The notes beneath the pieces are model-generated. The model searched no databases and was not told where the DNA came from. It was given only the letters and a program-made list of their open reading frames with translations. Positions 1 to 5,486 of a DNA stretch of 12,565 nt are shown here, piece after piece. The DNA is from an uncultured Rhodospirillaceae bacterium (GTDB lineage Bacteria > Pseudomonadota > Alphaproteobacteria > MPNO01): contig CALGIA010000452.1 in assembly GCA_937916005.1 (NCBI GenBank), positions 1 through 12,565 of the forward strand, read 5' to 3'. A program made the position numbers and the translations under genes. Position 1 is the stretch's first letter; every line of letters begins with the position of its first letter.

Positions 1-384
1 GGCGGTCGCCAGAAGATCGCGGAATTTGACCGTCTGATTGCAGGTGACGCAGGGGATCGGCGTTTCCCCCGCCACATAGCTGTCGGCGAAAGCGTCGATC
101 ACGCTGTTCTGGAACAGTTTTTCGTAATTCAGCACGTAATGGGGAATGCCGATGGAATCGGCGACCGTCCGGGCGTCATAGATGTCCTGGCCCGCGCAGC
201 ACGCGCCTTTCTTATGAACAGCCGCGCCCGTGTCATAGAGCTGCAGGGTAATTCCGACCACGTCATAGCCCTGTTCGGCCAGCAGCGCGGCGGTGACCGA
301 GCTGTCCACACCGCCCGACATGGCGACCACGATCCGGGTTTTTCCCGGCGGTTTGGGGATATCTAGGGCGTCCATCTTGTCCAT
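1..384 (-). CDS. mnmA: MnmA, tRNA-specific 2-thiouridylase (N-terminal part; cut by window edge)
   Basis: The first 128 codons are visible. MnmA activates U34 of tRNA-Lys, -Glu and -Gln with ATP and inserts sulfur received from a cysteine desulfurase, giving s2U34 in the cytoplasm. The PP-loop SGGVDSS (residues 23-29) binds ATP. The motif ending [11 protein letters not shown] (111-121) corresponds to the catalytic-cysteine region of MnmA; here it is CxxC (C112, C115), and a CC pair lies at 62-63. It is the last visible gene of the desulfurase-ferredoxin-TenA cluster, about 24 nt after the TenA stop. There are two in-frame ATGs, at 384 and 375, and neither has a good Shine-Dalgarno. A TATATA element ends 6 nt before the ATG at 384, so that start could be leaderless; 375 is the alternative. 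The family assignment is secure and the start is not. Confidence 0.95.
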   Translation of the reverse strand, partial: MDKMDALDIPKPPGKTRIVVAMSGGVDSSVTAALLAEQGYDVVGITLQLYDTGAAVHKKGACCAGQDIYDARTVADSIGIPHYVLNYEKLFQNSVIDAFADSYVAGETPIPCVTCNQTVKFRDLLATA

Positions 385-411
385 ATCGGATATATAGGGT
401 CTTCCGCCCTA
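385..411 (-). promoter_or_regulatory. tenA-mnmA junction: short hairpin and TATATA box
   Basis: A perfect 5-bp inverted repeat, TAGGG at 395-399 and CCCTA at 407-411, with a 7-nt loop, overlaps the tenA stop codon. On the mRNA strand the loop reads CGGAAGA, the only purine-rich Shine-Dalgarno-like stretch before mnmA, but it lies 15 nt from the ATG at 384. A TATATA hexamer (396-391, minus strand) ends 6 nt before that ATG, but there is no convincing -35. The element could be an internal promoter, a translation or processing hairpin, or chance. The stem is too short and lacks a U-tract, so it is not a terminator. Confidence 0.25.
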
Positions 412-1089
412 ATCAGCCAGTGTCAGGCCCATTTCCCAGAAATCGGCTTCCAGGCGGGTTGCCTGGGAAAAGGTCAGCGCCAGATCGCCGAAACGTTCGG
501 CCCCACCACGCCGCGCCGATAACCGGTCGAGCAAGTCAATTTCAGCGCGCGCCACCGACTGGTAGTCGTCGCCGGCATACATGCTTATCCAGTCGCCATA
601 GGGGTTGTTTTTGGTAACGGTGGCCGGGTCGGCGGCCAGCCGGGCGGCGATTTCGCCGTAGCCGACGACGCAGGGCGCCAGCGCCACATGCAAATCCAGA
701 AGGTCGCCCGACGCCCCTTTCTCCAGCACGTAGCGGGTATAGGCCATGGTGGCGCGGGCTTCCGGCGCAGCTTCCAGATCGTTTTCGCTTAAGCCCCAAC
801 CCTTGCAATAAGCGATATGCAGGGATGTTTCCGTGTCGACAATCGCCGAAATTGACCGGGACGCCGCGCGGATGTCTTCCAACCGGTCGGACTTATAGGC
901 GGCGAGCGCATAGGCCCGTGCGAAATGGATCAGAAACCGGTAATCCTGCACCAGATAATGCCTGAAACTGGCTTCAGGCAGTGACCCATCGGCGAGCTGC
1001 CGCACAAAACCATGTCCGGTATAGGCCGCCCATTCATCGGCGCAGGCATTGCTGAGTTGGGCAAAAAGGTTGCCTGGATGAGCTGCCAT
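409..1089 (-). CDS. tenA: TenA family protein (thiaminase II / aminopyrimidine aminohydrolase)
   Basis: This 226-residue all-helical protein matches the length and motifs of TenA. Family members hydrolyse thiamin breakdown products such as aminomethyl-pyrimidine to HMP, or cleave thiamin itself, in cytoplasmic thiamin salvage. The expected active-site residues are visible: the acid D49 in the segment HYLVQDYRFL, the nucleophile C140 in LAPCVVGYGEI, and E214 in EADFWEMG near the C terminus. The cysteine places it in the TenA_C rather than the TenA_E branch. The ATG at 1089 is supported by GGAGGAG a few bases upstream, which is formed by the last codons of the ferredoxin gene; only 3 nt separate the two genes. 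The gene therefore looks translationally linked to the ferredoxin. No other thiamin gene and no TPP riboswitch is visible nearby, so its presence in a sulfur-transfer operon is unexplained. The exact substrate cannot be read from sequence. Confidence 0.9.
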   Translation of the reverse strand: MAAHPGNLFAQLSNACADEWAAYTGHGFVRQLADGSLPEASFRHYLVQDYRFLIHFARAYALAAYKSDRLEDIRAASRSISAIVDTETSLHIAYCKGWGLSENDLEAAPEARATMAYTRYVLEKGASGDLLDLHVALAPCVVGYGEIAARLAADPATVTKNNPYGDWISMYAGDDYQSVARAEIDLLDRLSARRGGAERFGDLALTFSQATRLEADFWEMGLTLAD

Positions 1090-1092
1090 CGC

Positions 1093-1425
1093 TTACTCCT
1101 CCATCTGGTTGGTGGTTTCCCGGGGCAGGCTGACGACCATGCCGTCCAATGCGTCGGTGACCACGACCTGGCAGCCAAGCCGCGAGGTCGGGGCGACGCC
1201 CCAGGCCAGATCGAGCATGTCTTCTTCGTCTTCACTGGCGGGAGGCAACCGGTCGAACCATTGCGCCTCCACGATCACGTGGCAGGTCGAGCACGCCATG
1301 GAGCCCTCGCAGGCGCCTTCCATGTCCAAATCATGACGCCATGCGATCTCGAGCAATGTGTCACCGGACGTTACATCGAAATCGCAGCTTTTGCCCTGCC
1401 GTGTAACGAAGGTGATCCGGGGCAT
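1093..1425 (-). CDS. Adrenodoxin-type [2Fe-2S] ferredoxin
   Basis: This 110-residue protein has the Isc/adrenodoxin-type cluster ligands C39, C45, C48 and C85, in the pattern C-x5-C-x2-C-x36-C (ACEGSMACSTC, then RLGCQ). An acidic stretch, SEDEEDMLD (64-72), lies where adrenodoxin-type ferredoxins have their partner-binding acidic helix. Such ferredoxins supply electrons for Fe-S cluster assembly or to partner oxidoreductases in the cytoplasm. It starts 5 nt after the desulfurase stop and ends 3 nt before tenA, so it is co-transcribed with both. The likely role, by inference, is to provide electrons for sulfur reduction or Fe-S assembly together with the upstream cysteine desulfurase. It resembles fdx of isc operons, but hscA, hscB, iscU and iscA are absent from this window, so I leave the symbol blank. 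Confidence 0.93.
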   Translation of the reverse strand: MPRITFVTRQGKSCDFDVTSGDTLLEIAWRHDLDMEGACEGSMACSTCHVIVEAQWFDRLPPASEDEEDMLDLAWGVAPTSRLGCQVVVTDALDGMVVSLPRETTNQMEE

Positions 1426-1430
1426 CGCGG

Positions 1431-2543
1431 TCAGCCGACTTTCCGGCCAACACGGTTATATAATTTTTCCCAGGCGGCCACGAATTTATCCAGATCCTCC
1501 GGCCGGGTCTGCCAGCCCAGGCTGACCCGGGTCGCGGTGATCGAAATGTCGTCGGGGACACCCATGGCGCTCAGCACATAGGGCGGTTCGACCTTGCCGG
1601 CCGCGCAGGCCGAGCCCGCGGAAATGGCGATGCCGGCCAGATCCATCGCCATGACCTGGGTATCGCCGGGCACGCCGGGCATGGTCAGCTTGGCCGTATT
1701 GGGCAGCCGTTCGCTGTCCTGCCCGAAAACGATCATGTCGGGGGCGATATCACGCAGGCGGCGTTCCAGCCCATCACGCAATTCGGCCAGCTTGGCGTAT
1801 TTCGGCAGCGCTTGCGCGGCAAGCCTGGCCGCGACGCCGAGCCCGACAATTCCCGCAACGTTTTCGGTTCCGGCCCTGAGACCGCGTTCCTGACCGCCGC
1901 CATGGACAAAGCGGCCGATGATGTCCGGCGTGCGCATGACCAGAACGCCGACCCCCTGCGGGCCCGCAAATTTATGGGACGACAGCGCATAGCTGTCGGC
2001 GCCGAGGGCGACCACATCGACCGGGATTTTACCGACCGCCTGCACCGCATCGCAATGGACCAGGGCGCCATGACGACGGGCGATGGACGACACTTCGGCG
2101 ATGGGCTGGATGACCCCGGTTTCGTTATTGGCCAGCATAACCGCCACCTGGGCAGGCTCGTCGGACCCGGCAAGTATTTGCTCCAACGCCTCAAGATTGA
2201 TTATTCCATTTTCATCGACAGGTGATATTTCCGCGTCGGCCCGCGCGCTGCGGACCGCCTCATGCTCAATCGCGGACACGATAAGCCGTTTCCTGCCCGA
2301 TTCCCGCAAAGCCTGGTTGTTGGCTTCGGTTCCTGACCCGGTAAAGATAATCTGGCCTGGTTCCGCCCCGATCAGCGCGGCGATACTGGCGCGGGCCTCA
2401 TCCACCCGGGCGCGCGCCGCCCGGCCGGACGCATGAACCGCCGATGCATTGCCCGCGACCCGGAGCACTTCCATCATCGCATCGGCGACCTCAGGCCGGG
2501 GGGGGGTTGTCGCGTTATAGTCGAAATAAACAATTTCAGTCAT
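1431..2543 (-). CDS. Cysteine desulfurase, NifS/IscS family (class V PLP enzyme)
   Basis: This 370-residue PLP enzyme removes sulfur from cysteine as a protein persulfide, giving alanine. Visible family features are the N-terminal FDYNATTP, TGSGTEANN (68-76), H94 in IEHEAV, NNETG (139-143), D165 and Q168 of the cofactor site, the PLP lysine K191 in SSHKFAGPQG, GGGQERGLRAGT (215-226), and the persulfide cysteine C313 in SAGSACAAG, ending in EPPYVL. The length suits group I enzymes. It leads the operon with the ferredoxin, TenA and MnmA, so it is probably the sulfur donor for MnmA, as B. subtilis YrvO is for its adjacent MnmA; a general Fe-S role is also possible. The ATG at 2543 has AGGA five bases upstream. 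An oddity is a run of nine C on the coding strand across codons 13-16 (2498-2506). I cannot choose between the nifS, iscS and yrvO names. Confidence 0.95.
   Translation of the reverse strand: MTEIVYFDYNATTPPRPEVADAMMEVLRVAGNASAVHASGRAARARVDEARASIAALIGAEPGQIIFTGSGTEANNQALRESGRKRLIVSAIEHEAVRSARADAEISPVDENGIINLEALEQILAGSDEPAQVAVMLANNETGVIQPIAEVSSIARRHGALVHCDAVQAVGKIPVDVVALGADSYALSSHKFAGPQGVGVLVMRTPDIIGRFVHGGGQERGLRAGTENVAGIVGLGVAARLAAQALPKYAKLAELRDGLERRLRDIAPDMIVFGQDSERLPNTAKLTMPGVPGDTQVMAMDLAGIAISAGSACAAGKVEPPYVLSAMGVPDDISITATRVSLGWQTRPEDLDKFVAAWEKLYNRVGRKVG
2498..2506 (-). repeat. C9 homopolymer inside the cysteine desulfurase gene
   Basis: Nine consecutive C residues on the coding strand (G on the plus strand) span codons 13-16 (T-P-P-R). 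A one-base slip would shift the frame almost at the start of the protein. As given, the frame is open, so this copy is in the ON state. It could be a slippage site or simply proline codon choice. Confidence 0.9.
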
Positions 2544-2623
2544 GCATGTCCTGGCCGGGTTTGATAAGCTTGATTTTAAGGACCCCGATCGTGCTATATT
2601 CCGCGCGCTCGACGTTTTGAGAT

Positions 2624-2648
2624 GTCAACGTGAATCGCCAGCGTTGAC
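2624..2648. promoter_or_regulatory. 25-bp inverted repeat GTCAACG-N11-CGTTGAC
   Basis: The perfect 7-bp arms at 2624-2630 and 2642-2648 flank 11 bp. The total length is that of a typical dimeric-regulator operator. It lies downstream of both candidate promoters, so it would be in either leader and could equally form an RNA hairpin. The left arm can alternatively pair with ACGTTTTGA just upstream (2612-2620), with a 2-nt bulge. It does not match the published IscR type 1 pattern, whose half-sites face the other way. Confidence 0.45.
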
Positions 2649-2689
2649 CGGGGTCGCGCAATGCCGGACAGGAATTTAAGTAATCACCC

Positions 2690-2728
2690 GGGTTAGTCAA
2701 CAAGTTAGCTGACCCAGCGATTTTTTTT
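2690..2728 (+). terminator. Imperfect hairpin followed by T8 (terminator- or attenuator-like)
   Basis: The arms 2690-2700 and 2705-2715 can form ten pairs, including two G-U, with one C-A mismatch around a CAAG loop. Five bases (AGCGA) then precede eight T (2721-2728). The stem is not very stable and the gap to the T-tract is longer than usual, so an efficient intrinsic terminator is uncertain. It sits 34 nt before the hydrolase start, so it would act as an attenuator or as the 3' end of a short leader RNA. It is oriented with the hydrolase, not with the desulfurase operon. Confidence 0.35.
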
Positions 2729-2762
2729 ACAAGGGGACAAATTGGCCCCATTACGGAGCGTC

Positions 2763-3422
2763 ATGCCCGAAGTAATCTTTAACGGCCCCGATGGTCGCCT
2801 CGAAGGCCGCTACCACCATAGCAAAACCCCCCACGCCCCGATTGCGCTGTTCTTGCACCCCCATCCGCAATATGGGGGCACGATGAATAATCGCGTGGTG
2901 TATCAGCTCTACCACGCCTTTATTCAGCGGGGATTTTCCGCGTTGAGGTTCAATTTTCGCGGCGTCGGCCGTTCCCAGGGCGCTTATGACGAAGGGATCG
3001 GCGAACTTTCCGATGCCGCCTCGGCGCTCGATTGGTTGCAATCGGCCAATCCGGACTCACCGCAATGCTGGATCGGCGGATTTTCCTTTGGCGCGTGGAT
3101 CAGCATGCAGCTTTTGATGCGCCGACCCGAGATTACCGGATTCCTGTCGATCGCGCCGCCCGCGAACATGTATGACTTTACCTTCCTGGCGCCATGCCCG
3201 GTGTCGGGCTTGATGCTGCATGGCGAAGCAGACGATGTGGTGCCGTTTGAAAGTGTCGAGGCTTTAGCCTTCAAATTGTCCAATCAGCGCGCCATCACCA
3301 TCGATTGCAAGGCGATCCCGGGGGCCAATCATTTCTTCTCGGACAAGATCCCCGAATTGACCCAGTGTATCGAGGATTATCTCGACAAAAACCTCGTCCT
3401 GGAAACCGCTGAAGCCGATTAA
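2763..3422 (+). CDS. Small alpha/beta hydrolase (serine hydrolase, COG2945-like)
   Basis: This protein of 219 residues is a compact alpha/beta hydrolase without a lid insertion. The order of motifs fits the fold: HPHPQYGGTMNN (32-43) at the oxyanion side, RFNFRGVGRSQG (62-73), the nucleophile elbow GGFSFGA with S108, the acid in HGEADDVVP (D157 or D158), and the catalytic histidine H190 in GANHFF. No signal peptide is visible, so it is cytoplasmic. Family members are uncharacterised esterase- or thioesterase-like enzymes and the substrate is unknown. I chose the ATG at 2763 because GGAG lies 4 nt upstream and homologous proteins, as I recall them, begin MPEVIFNGP; an in-frame TTG at 2742 is the less likely alternative. 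It is divergent from the cysteine desulfurase operon and may share its regulation. Its stop is only 3 nt from the convergent anmK stop. Confidence 0.92.
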   Translation: MPEVIFNGPDGRLEGRYHHSKTPHAPIALFLHPHPQYGGTMNNRVVYQLYHAFIQRGFSALRFNFRGVGRSQGAYDEGIGELSDAASALDWLQSANPDSPQCWIGGFSFGAWISMQLLMRRPEITGFLSIAPPANMYDFTFLAPCPVSGLMLHGEADDVVPFESVEALAFKLSNQRAITIDCKAIPGANHFFSDKIPELTQCIEDYLDKNLVLETAEAD

Positions 3423-3425
3423 ATC

Positions 3426-4502
3426 CTAGCCCGGGACCCTGCAGAAATTCCCACCCGCCATCGGTTTGGAGACACCGGTGGTGGTCGGCAGGCTCAGCGG
3501 CAGCCCCGCCAATGAGCGCACGGCCAGGAATGCAAAGGCCTGCGCTTCCAGCGCATCACCGTTCCAGCCGACATCCTCGACCGGGACCACGGGCGCATCG
3601 AGCAATCGGTTCAGGCCGTTCATCAAGACCGGATTGTGGCGTCCCCCGCCGGTCACCAGCCATTTTTTCGGCGCTTCCGGCAGATGTTCCATGGCCCGGG
3701 CGATCGCCTCACAGGTGACAGAGGCCAACGTGGCGGCGCCGTCTTCCGTCGACAGGTTCGCGACCGGCGTCAGGTCGAAATCCAGCCGGTCGAGGGATTT
3801 GGGCGGCGGCGCGGCAAAATAGGGCATGGCGAGATACCGGGCGACGACCGACGGGTCGACCACGCCCGATAACGCGATCCGGCCACCGTCATCGAAGCCC
3901 ACGCCGGCCCTTTGGTGAACCCATTCATCGATCAACCCGTTGCCGGGCCCGCAATCGAAGGCGATTGGGGGCCGCCCTTTTCCACCTATCCAGGTAACGT
4001 TGGATATGCCGCCGATATTGAGCACGCACACCGGGGTTTCCACCTCGGCGCACAGCGCCTGATGGAACAGCGACGCGAAGGGCGCGCCCTGCCCGCCCGC
4101 CGCGACATCGGCGGAGCGAAAATCGCAGACCACGTTGATTTTGGTGTTTTCGGCGAGCAGCGCCCCGTCCCCTATTTGCCATGTGACGCCGTCATCGGGC
4201 CGGTGATCGATGGTATGGCCATGAAACCCGATGATTTCGATATCGCCGCTCGACAAATTGCCCTGGGACAGCAGCGCGCGCACCGCGCGCTCATGGGCGA
4301 TGGTGAGATCATGGATCAGCGCATCAATACCGGCGGGCGCGGTCTGCCCCAACGCCCCACGCAGCCGTTCACGCAGATCATCGTCATAGGTCGCGGTCAG
4401 CCAGGGCCCGAATTCGGAAATGATCTTGCCGTCGGTTTCGATCACCGCCGCGTCGATCCCATCCAGCGAGGTACCGCTCATCAATCCAATAGCGCGCATC
4501 AT
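3426..4502 (-). CDS. anmK: Anhydro-N-acetylmuramic acid kinase
   Basis: This 358-residue sugar kinase of the ASKHA fold converts 1,6-anhydro-MurNAc and ATP to MurNAc-6-phosphate, a cytoplasmic step of peptidoglycan recycling. Diagnostic segments are the phosphate loop GLMSGTSLDGID (6-17), GFHGHTIDHRP (92-102), FRSADVAAGGQGAPF (128-142) with the catalytic base D132, NIGGISNVTW, FDCGPGNGLIDEW, VTGGGRHNPVLM, and the C-terminal GDALEAQAFAFLA and GLPLSLPTTTGV. The length is close to that of E. coli AnmK. I chose the ATG at 4502 because GAAAGG lies 5 nt upstream and MSGTS then falls at its usual position; the open frame continues upstream but overlaps the preceding gene. It follows the deacetylase stop by 16 nt, so the two are probably co-transcribed. 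It converges with the hydrolase gene with a 3-nt gap and no terminator. Confidence 0.96.
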   Translation of the reverse strand: MMRAIGLMSGTSLDGIDAAVIETDGKIISEFGPWLTATYDDDLRERLRGALGQTAPAGIDALIHDLTIAHERAVRALLSQGNLSSGDIEIIGFHGHTIDHRPDDGVTWQIGDGALLAENTKINVVCDFRSADVAAGGQGAPFASLFHQALCAEVETPVCVLNIGGISNVTWIGGKGRPPIAFDCGPGNGLIDEWVHQRAGVGFDDGGRIALSGVVDPSVVARYLAMPYFAAPPPKSLDRLDFDLTPVANLSTEDGAATLASVTCEAIARAMEHLPEAPKKWLVTGGGRHNPVLMNGLNRLLDAPVVPVEDVGWNGDALEAQAFAFLAVRSLAGLPLSLPTTTGVSKPMAGGNFCRVPG

Positions 4503-4518
4503 TGCAGCCTTTCGTTGG

Positions 4519-5388
4519 TCAGAATGTCGACCCGGAATTGAGGTAATGGTCGATGATCTCCGACCCGGTGGCCAGCCAGACGTCATCGTGGCTTGTAATA
4601 TATTCCAGCGCCGAATCGAATGCCGATATCCGATGGGGCACACCGGTAATGAAGGGGTGCAGCGCCATGGCCATCACACGGCCAGATTCCGCTCCCTCGC
4701 GATACAGCGTGTCGAACTGGCGCTTGGCCATGTCGGCAAAGGCATCCGCCGTATGTCCGCCGCGCAGAACCTGGGGAATATCGTTGATTTCCCCCGAATA
4801 GGGGATCGAGGCGATGGATTTGCCGCCCAGATCCATCAGATAGGGCTGATCGTCATTGATCCAGTCGGCGACATAGGTCGCGCCGGCTTCAATAAGATCG
4901 TCGAGCGTATGCCAGTTCTCCTGAAGTCCCGATGACAGCCACCCCTTGGGTCGCACGCCGGTGGCCTTTTCGATGCGGTCAAATGTGCTCAACACCAGCT
5001 CGCGGCCTTCGTCCTTGCCCATTGTATGGAGATAGCGCGAGTTGGAATGGTTATGGCCCATGAATTCCCAGTTGAGCGCCATGGCGTCTTCGATGATTTC
5101 CGGATAATCGTCGCAGACCTCGGAATTCAAGGCGACGGTCCCGCGCACTCCATATTTCTCCATCACCTCCATCATGCGGTAAATGCCGATCCGCGCGCCG
5201 TAATCGCGCGGCGCCCAGTTGATGATATCGGGCGCCACGCCGGTTCCCCCGGGGACGGGCTCATTCAGCGGGAAGACTTCGATGTTGGGAATAAGCCAGA
5301 AAGCAACCCGGGCGCCGTTCGGCCACGTCAGCTTGGGACGCCGGTTGATCGGCGTAAAAGGAAAGGGTCCGGTGCGGCTCGGCTCCAT
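4519..5388 (-). CDS. Polysaccharide deacetylase / allantoinase-like (NodB-fold) protein
   Basis: This protein of 289 residues resembles the PuuE/HP0310 branch of the NodB (CE4) superfamily. Visible family landmarks are WPNGARVAFWLIPNIE (22-37), RIGIYRMMEVMEKYGVRGT (66-84), the second-strand segment ALNSEVCDDYPEII (86-99), WEFMGHNHSNS (107-117), KGWLSSGLQENWHTLDDLIEAG (148-169), and the C-terminal LHPFITGVPHR (243-253) followed by WLATGSEIIDHY. The canonical catalytic Asp pair of motif 1 is not seen; NIE occupies that place. The HxxxH metal pair appears as H112-x3-N116, with an extra H114. The substrate may therefore not be a chitin-type polysaccharide. No signal peptide is visible, so a cytoplasmic site is likely. 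The ATG at 5388 has GGGAGA 8 nt upstream; the frame is open for 20 more codons to 5448, but without support. It leads the probable operon with anmK. Function in detail is unknown. Confidence 0.85.
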   Translation of the reverse strand: MEPSRTGPFPFTPINRRPKLTWPNGARVAFWLIPNIEVFPLNEPVPGGTGVAPDIINWAPRDYGARIGIYRMMEVMEKYGVRGTVALNSEVCDDYPEIIEDAMALNWEFMGHNHSNSRYLHTMGKDEGRELVLSTFDRIEKATGVRPKGWLSSGLQENWHTLDDLIEAGATYVADWINDDQPYLMDLGGKSIASIPYSGEINDIPQVLRGGHTADAFADMAKRQFDTLYREGAESGRVMAMALHPFITGVPHRISAFDSALEYITSHDDVWLATGSEIIDHYLNSGSTF

Positions 5389-5411
5389 CTTTGAAGTCTC
5401 CCATTTTCTGA

Positions 5412-5448
5412 TAGGCCGAATTAACCCGCGCGCGCGCCAATCCGTCAA
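5412..5448 (-). promoter_or_regulatory. Candidate promoter of the deacetylase-anmK operon
   Basis: On the minus strand, TTGACG (5448-5443), matching the alphaproteobacterial -35 TTGACGS, is followed after 18 bp by TTAATT (5424-5419). Transcription would start near 5412, leaving a leader of about 24 nt that contains the GGGAGA ribosome site. The spacer is mostly alternating CG (5427-5437). The -35 is good and the -10 is weak. Confidence 0.4.
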
Positions 5449-5451
5449 TTG

Positions 5452-5486
5452 TTTTCATCACGCCGTCTGCATGCTACATACGCCCG
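5452..5486 (+). promoter_or_regulatory. Candidate tyrS promoter placing the start site at the ATG (leaderless)
   Basis: GCTACATA at 5473-5480 matches seven of eight positions of the Caulobacter-type -10 consensus GCTANAWC. It ends 6 nt before the tyrS ATG, so transcription would start at or next to A5487. A weak -35, TTTTCA (5452-5457), lies upstream. No Shine-Dalgarno sequence is present before the ATG, which agrees with leaderless translation. The promoter is nearly back to back with that of the divergent deacetylase gene. Confidence 0.45.

Larger units (their letters stand above)
2544..2762. promoter_or_regulatory. Divergent intergenic region with inverted repeats and candidate promoters
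   Basis: This is 219 bp between the divergent desulfurase operon and hydrolase gene, with no credible ORF. Plus strand: TTGATT (2570-2575) and GCTATATT (2593-2600) resemble an alphaproteobacterial promoter, which would give a leader of about 155 nt before the hydrolase. Minus strand: TTGACT (2700-2695) and TAAATT (2678-2673), 16 bp apart, could start the desulfurase operon. Between and around them are GTCAACG-N11-CGTTGAC (2624-2648), GACC-GG-GGTC (2646-2655), the imperfect dyad at 2690-2715, and GGGG-N9-CCCC (2733-2749). The tight divergent arrangement suggests an operator for an Fe-S or thiol-responsive regulator, a structured RNA leader, or both. All promoter calls are pattern matches only. 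Confidence 0.4.

Noticed and set aside
1012..1581. Open frame of 189 codons on the plus strand across tenA, the ferredoxin and the desulfurase gene
   Set aside because: It crosses the boundaries of three well-supported minus-strand genes and has no domain-like sequence.
2661..2696. Short plus-strand ORF (11 codons) in the hydrolase leader, as a possible leader peptide
   Set aside because: No ribosome site precedes its ATG and it has no run of a regulatory amino acid.
2536..2751. Possible 71-residue gene upstream of the desulfurase on the minus strand
   Set aside because: It lies in the divergent intergenic region, overlaps the desulfurase start, has no ribosome site and has no recognisable sequence. 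The region is better explained as promoters and structured DNA.
3912..4541. Open frame of 209 codons on the plus strand opposite anmK
   Set aside because: The opposite strand encodes clear AnmK motifs throughout, so this frame is a by-product of GC-rich codon use.
5427..5437. Alternating CG tract (possible Z-DNA) upstream of the deacetylase
   Set aside because: Eleven bases of CG alternation are expected by chance in DNA of this composition. It most simply forms the spacer of the candidate promoter.
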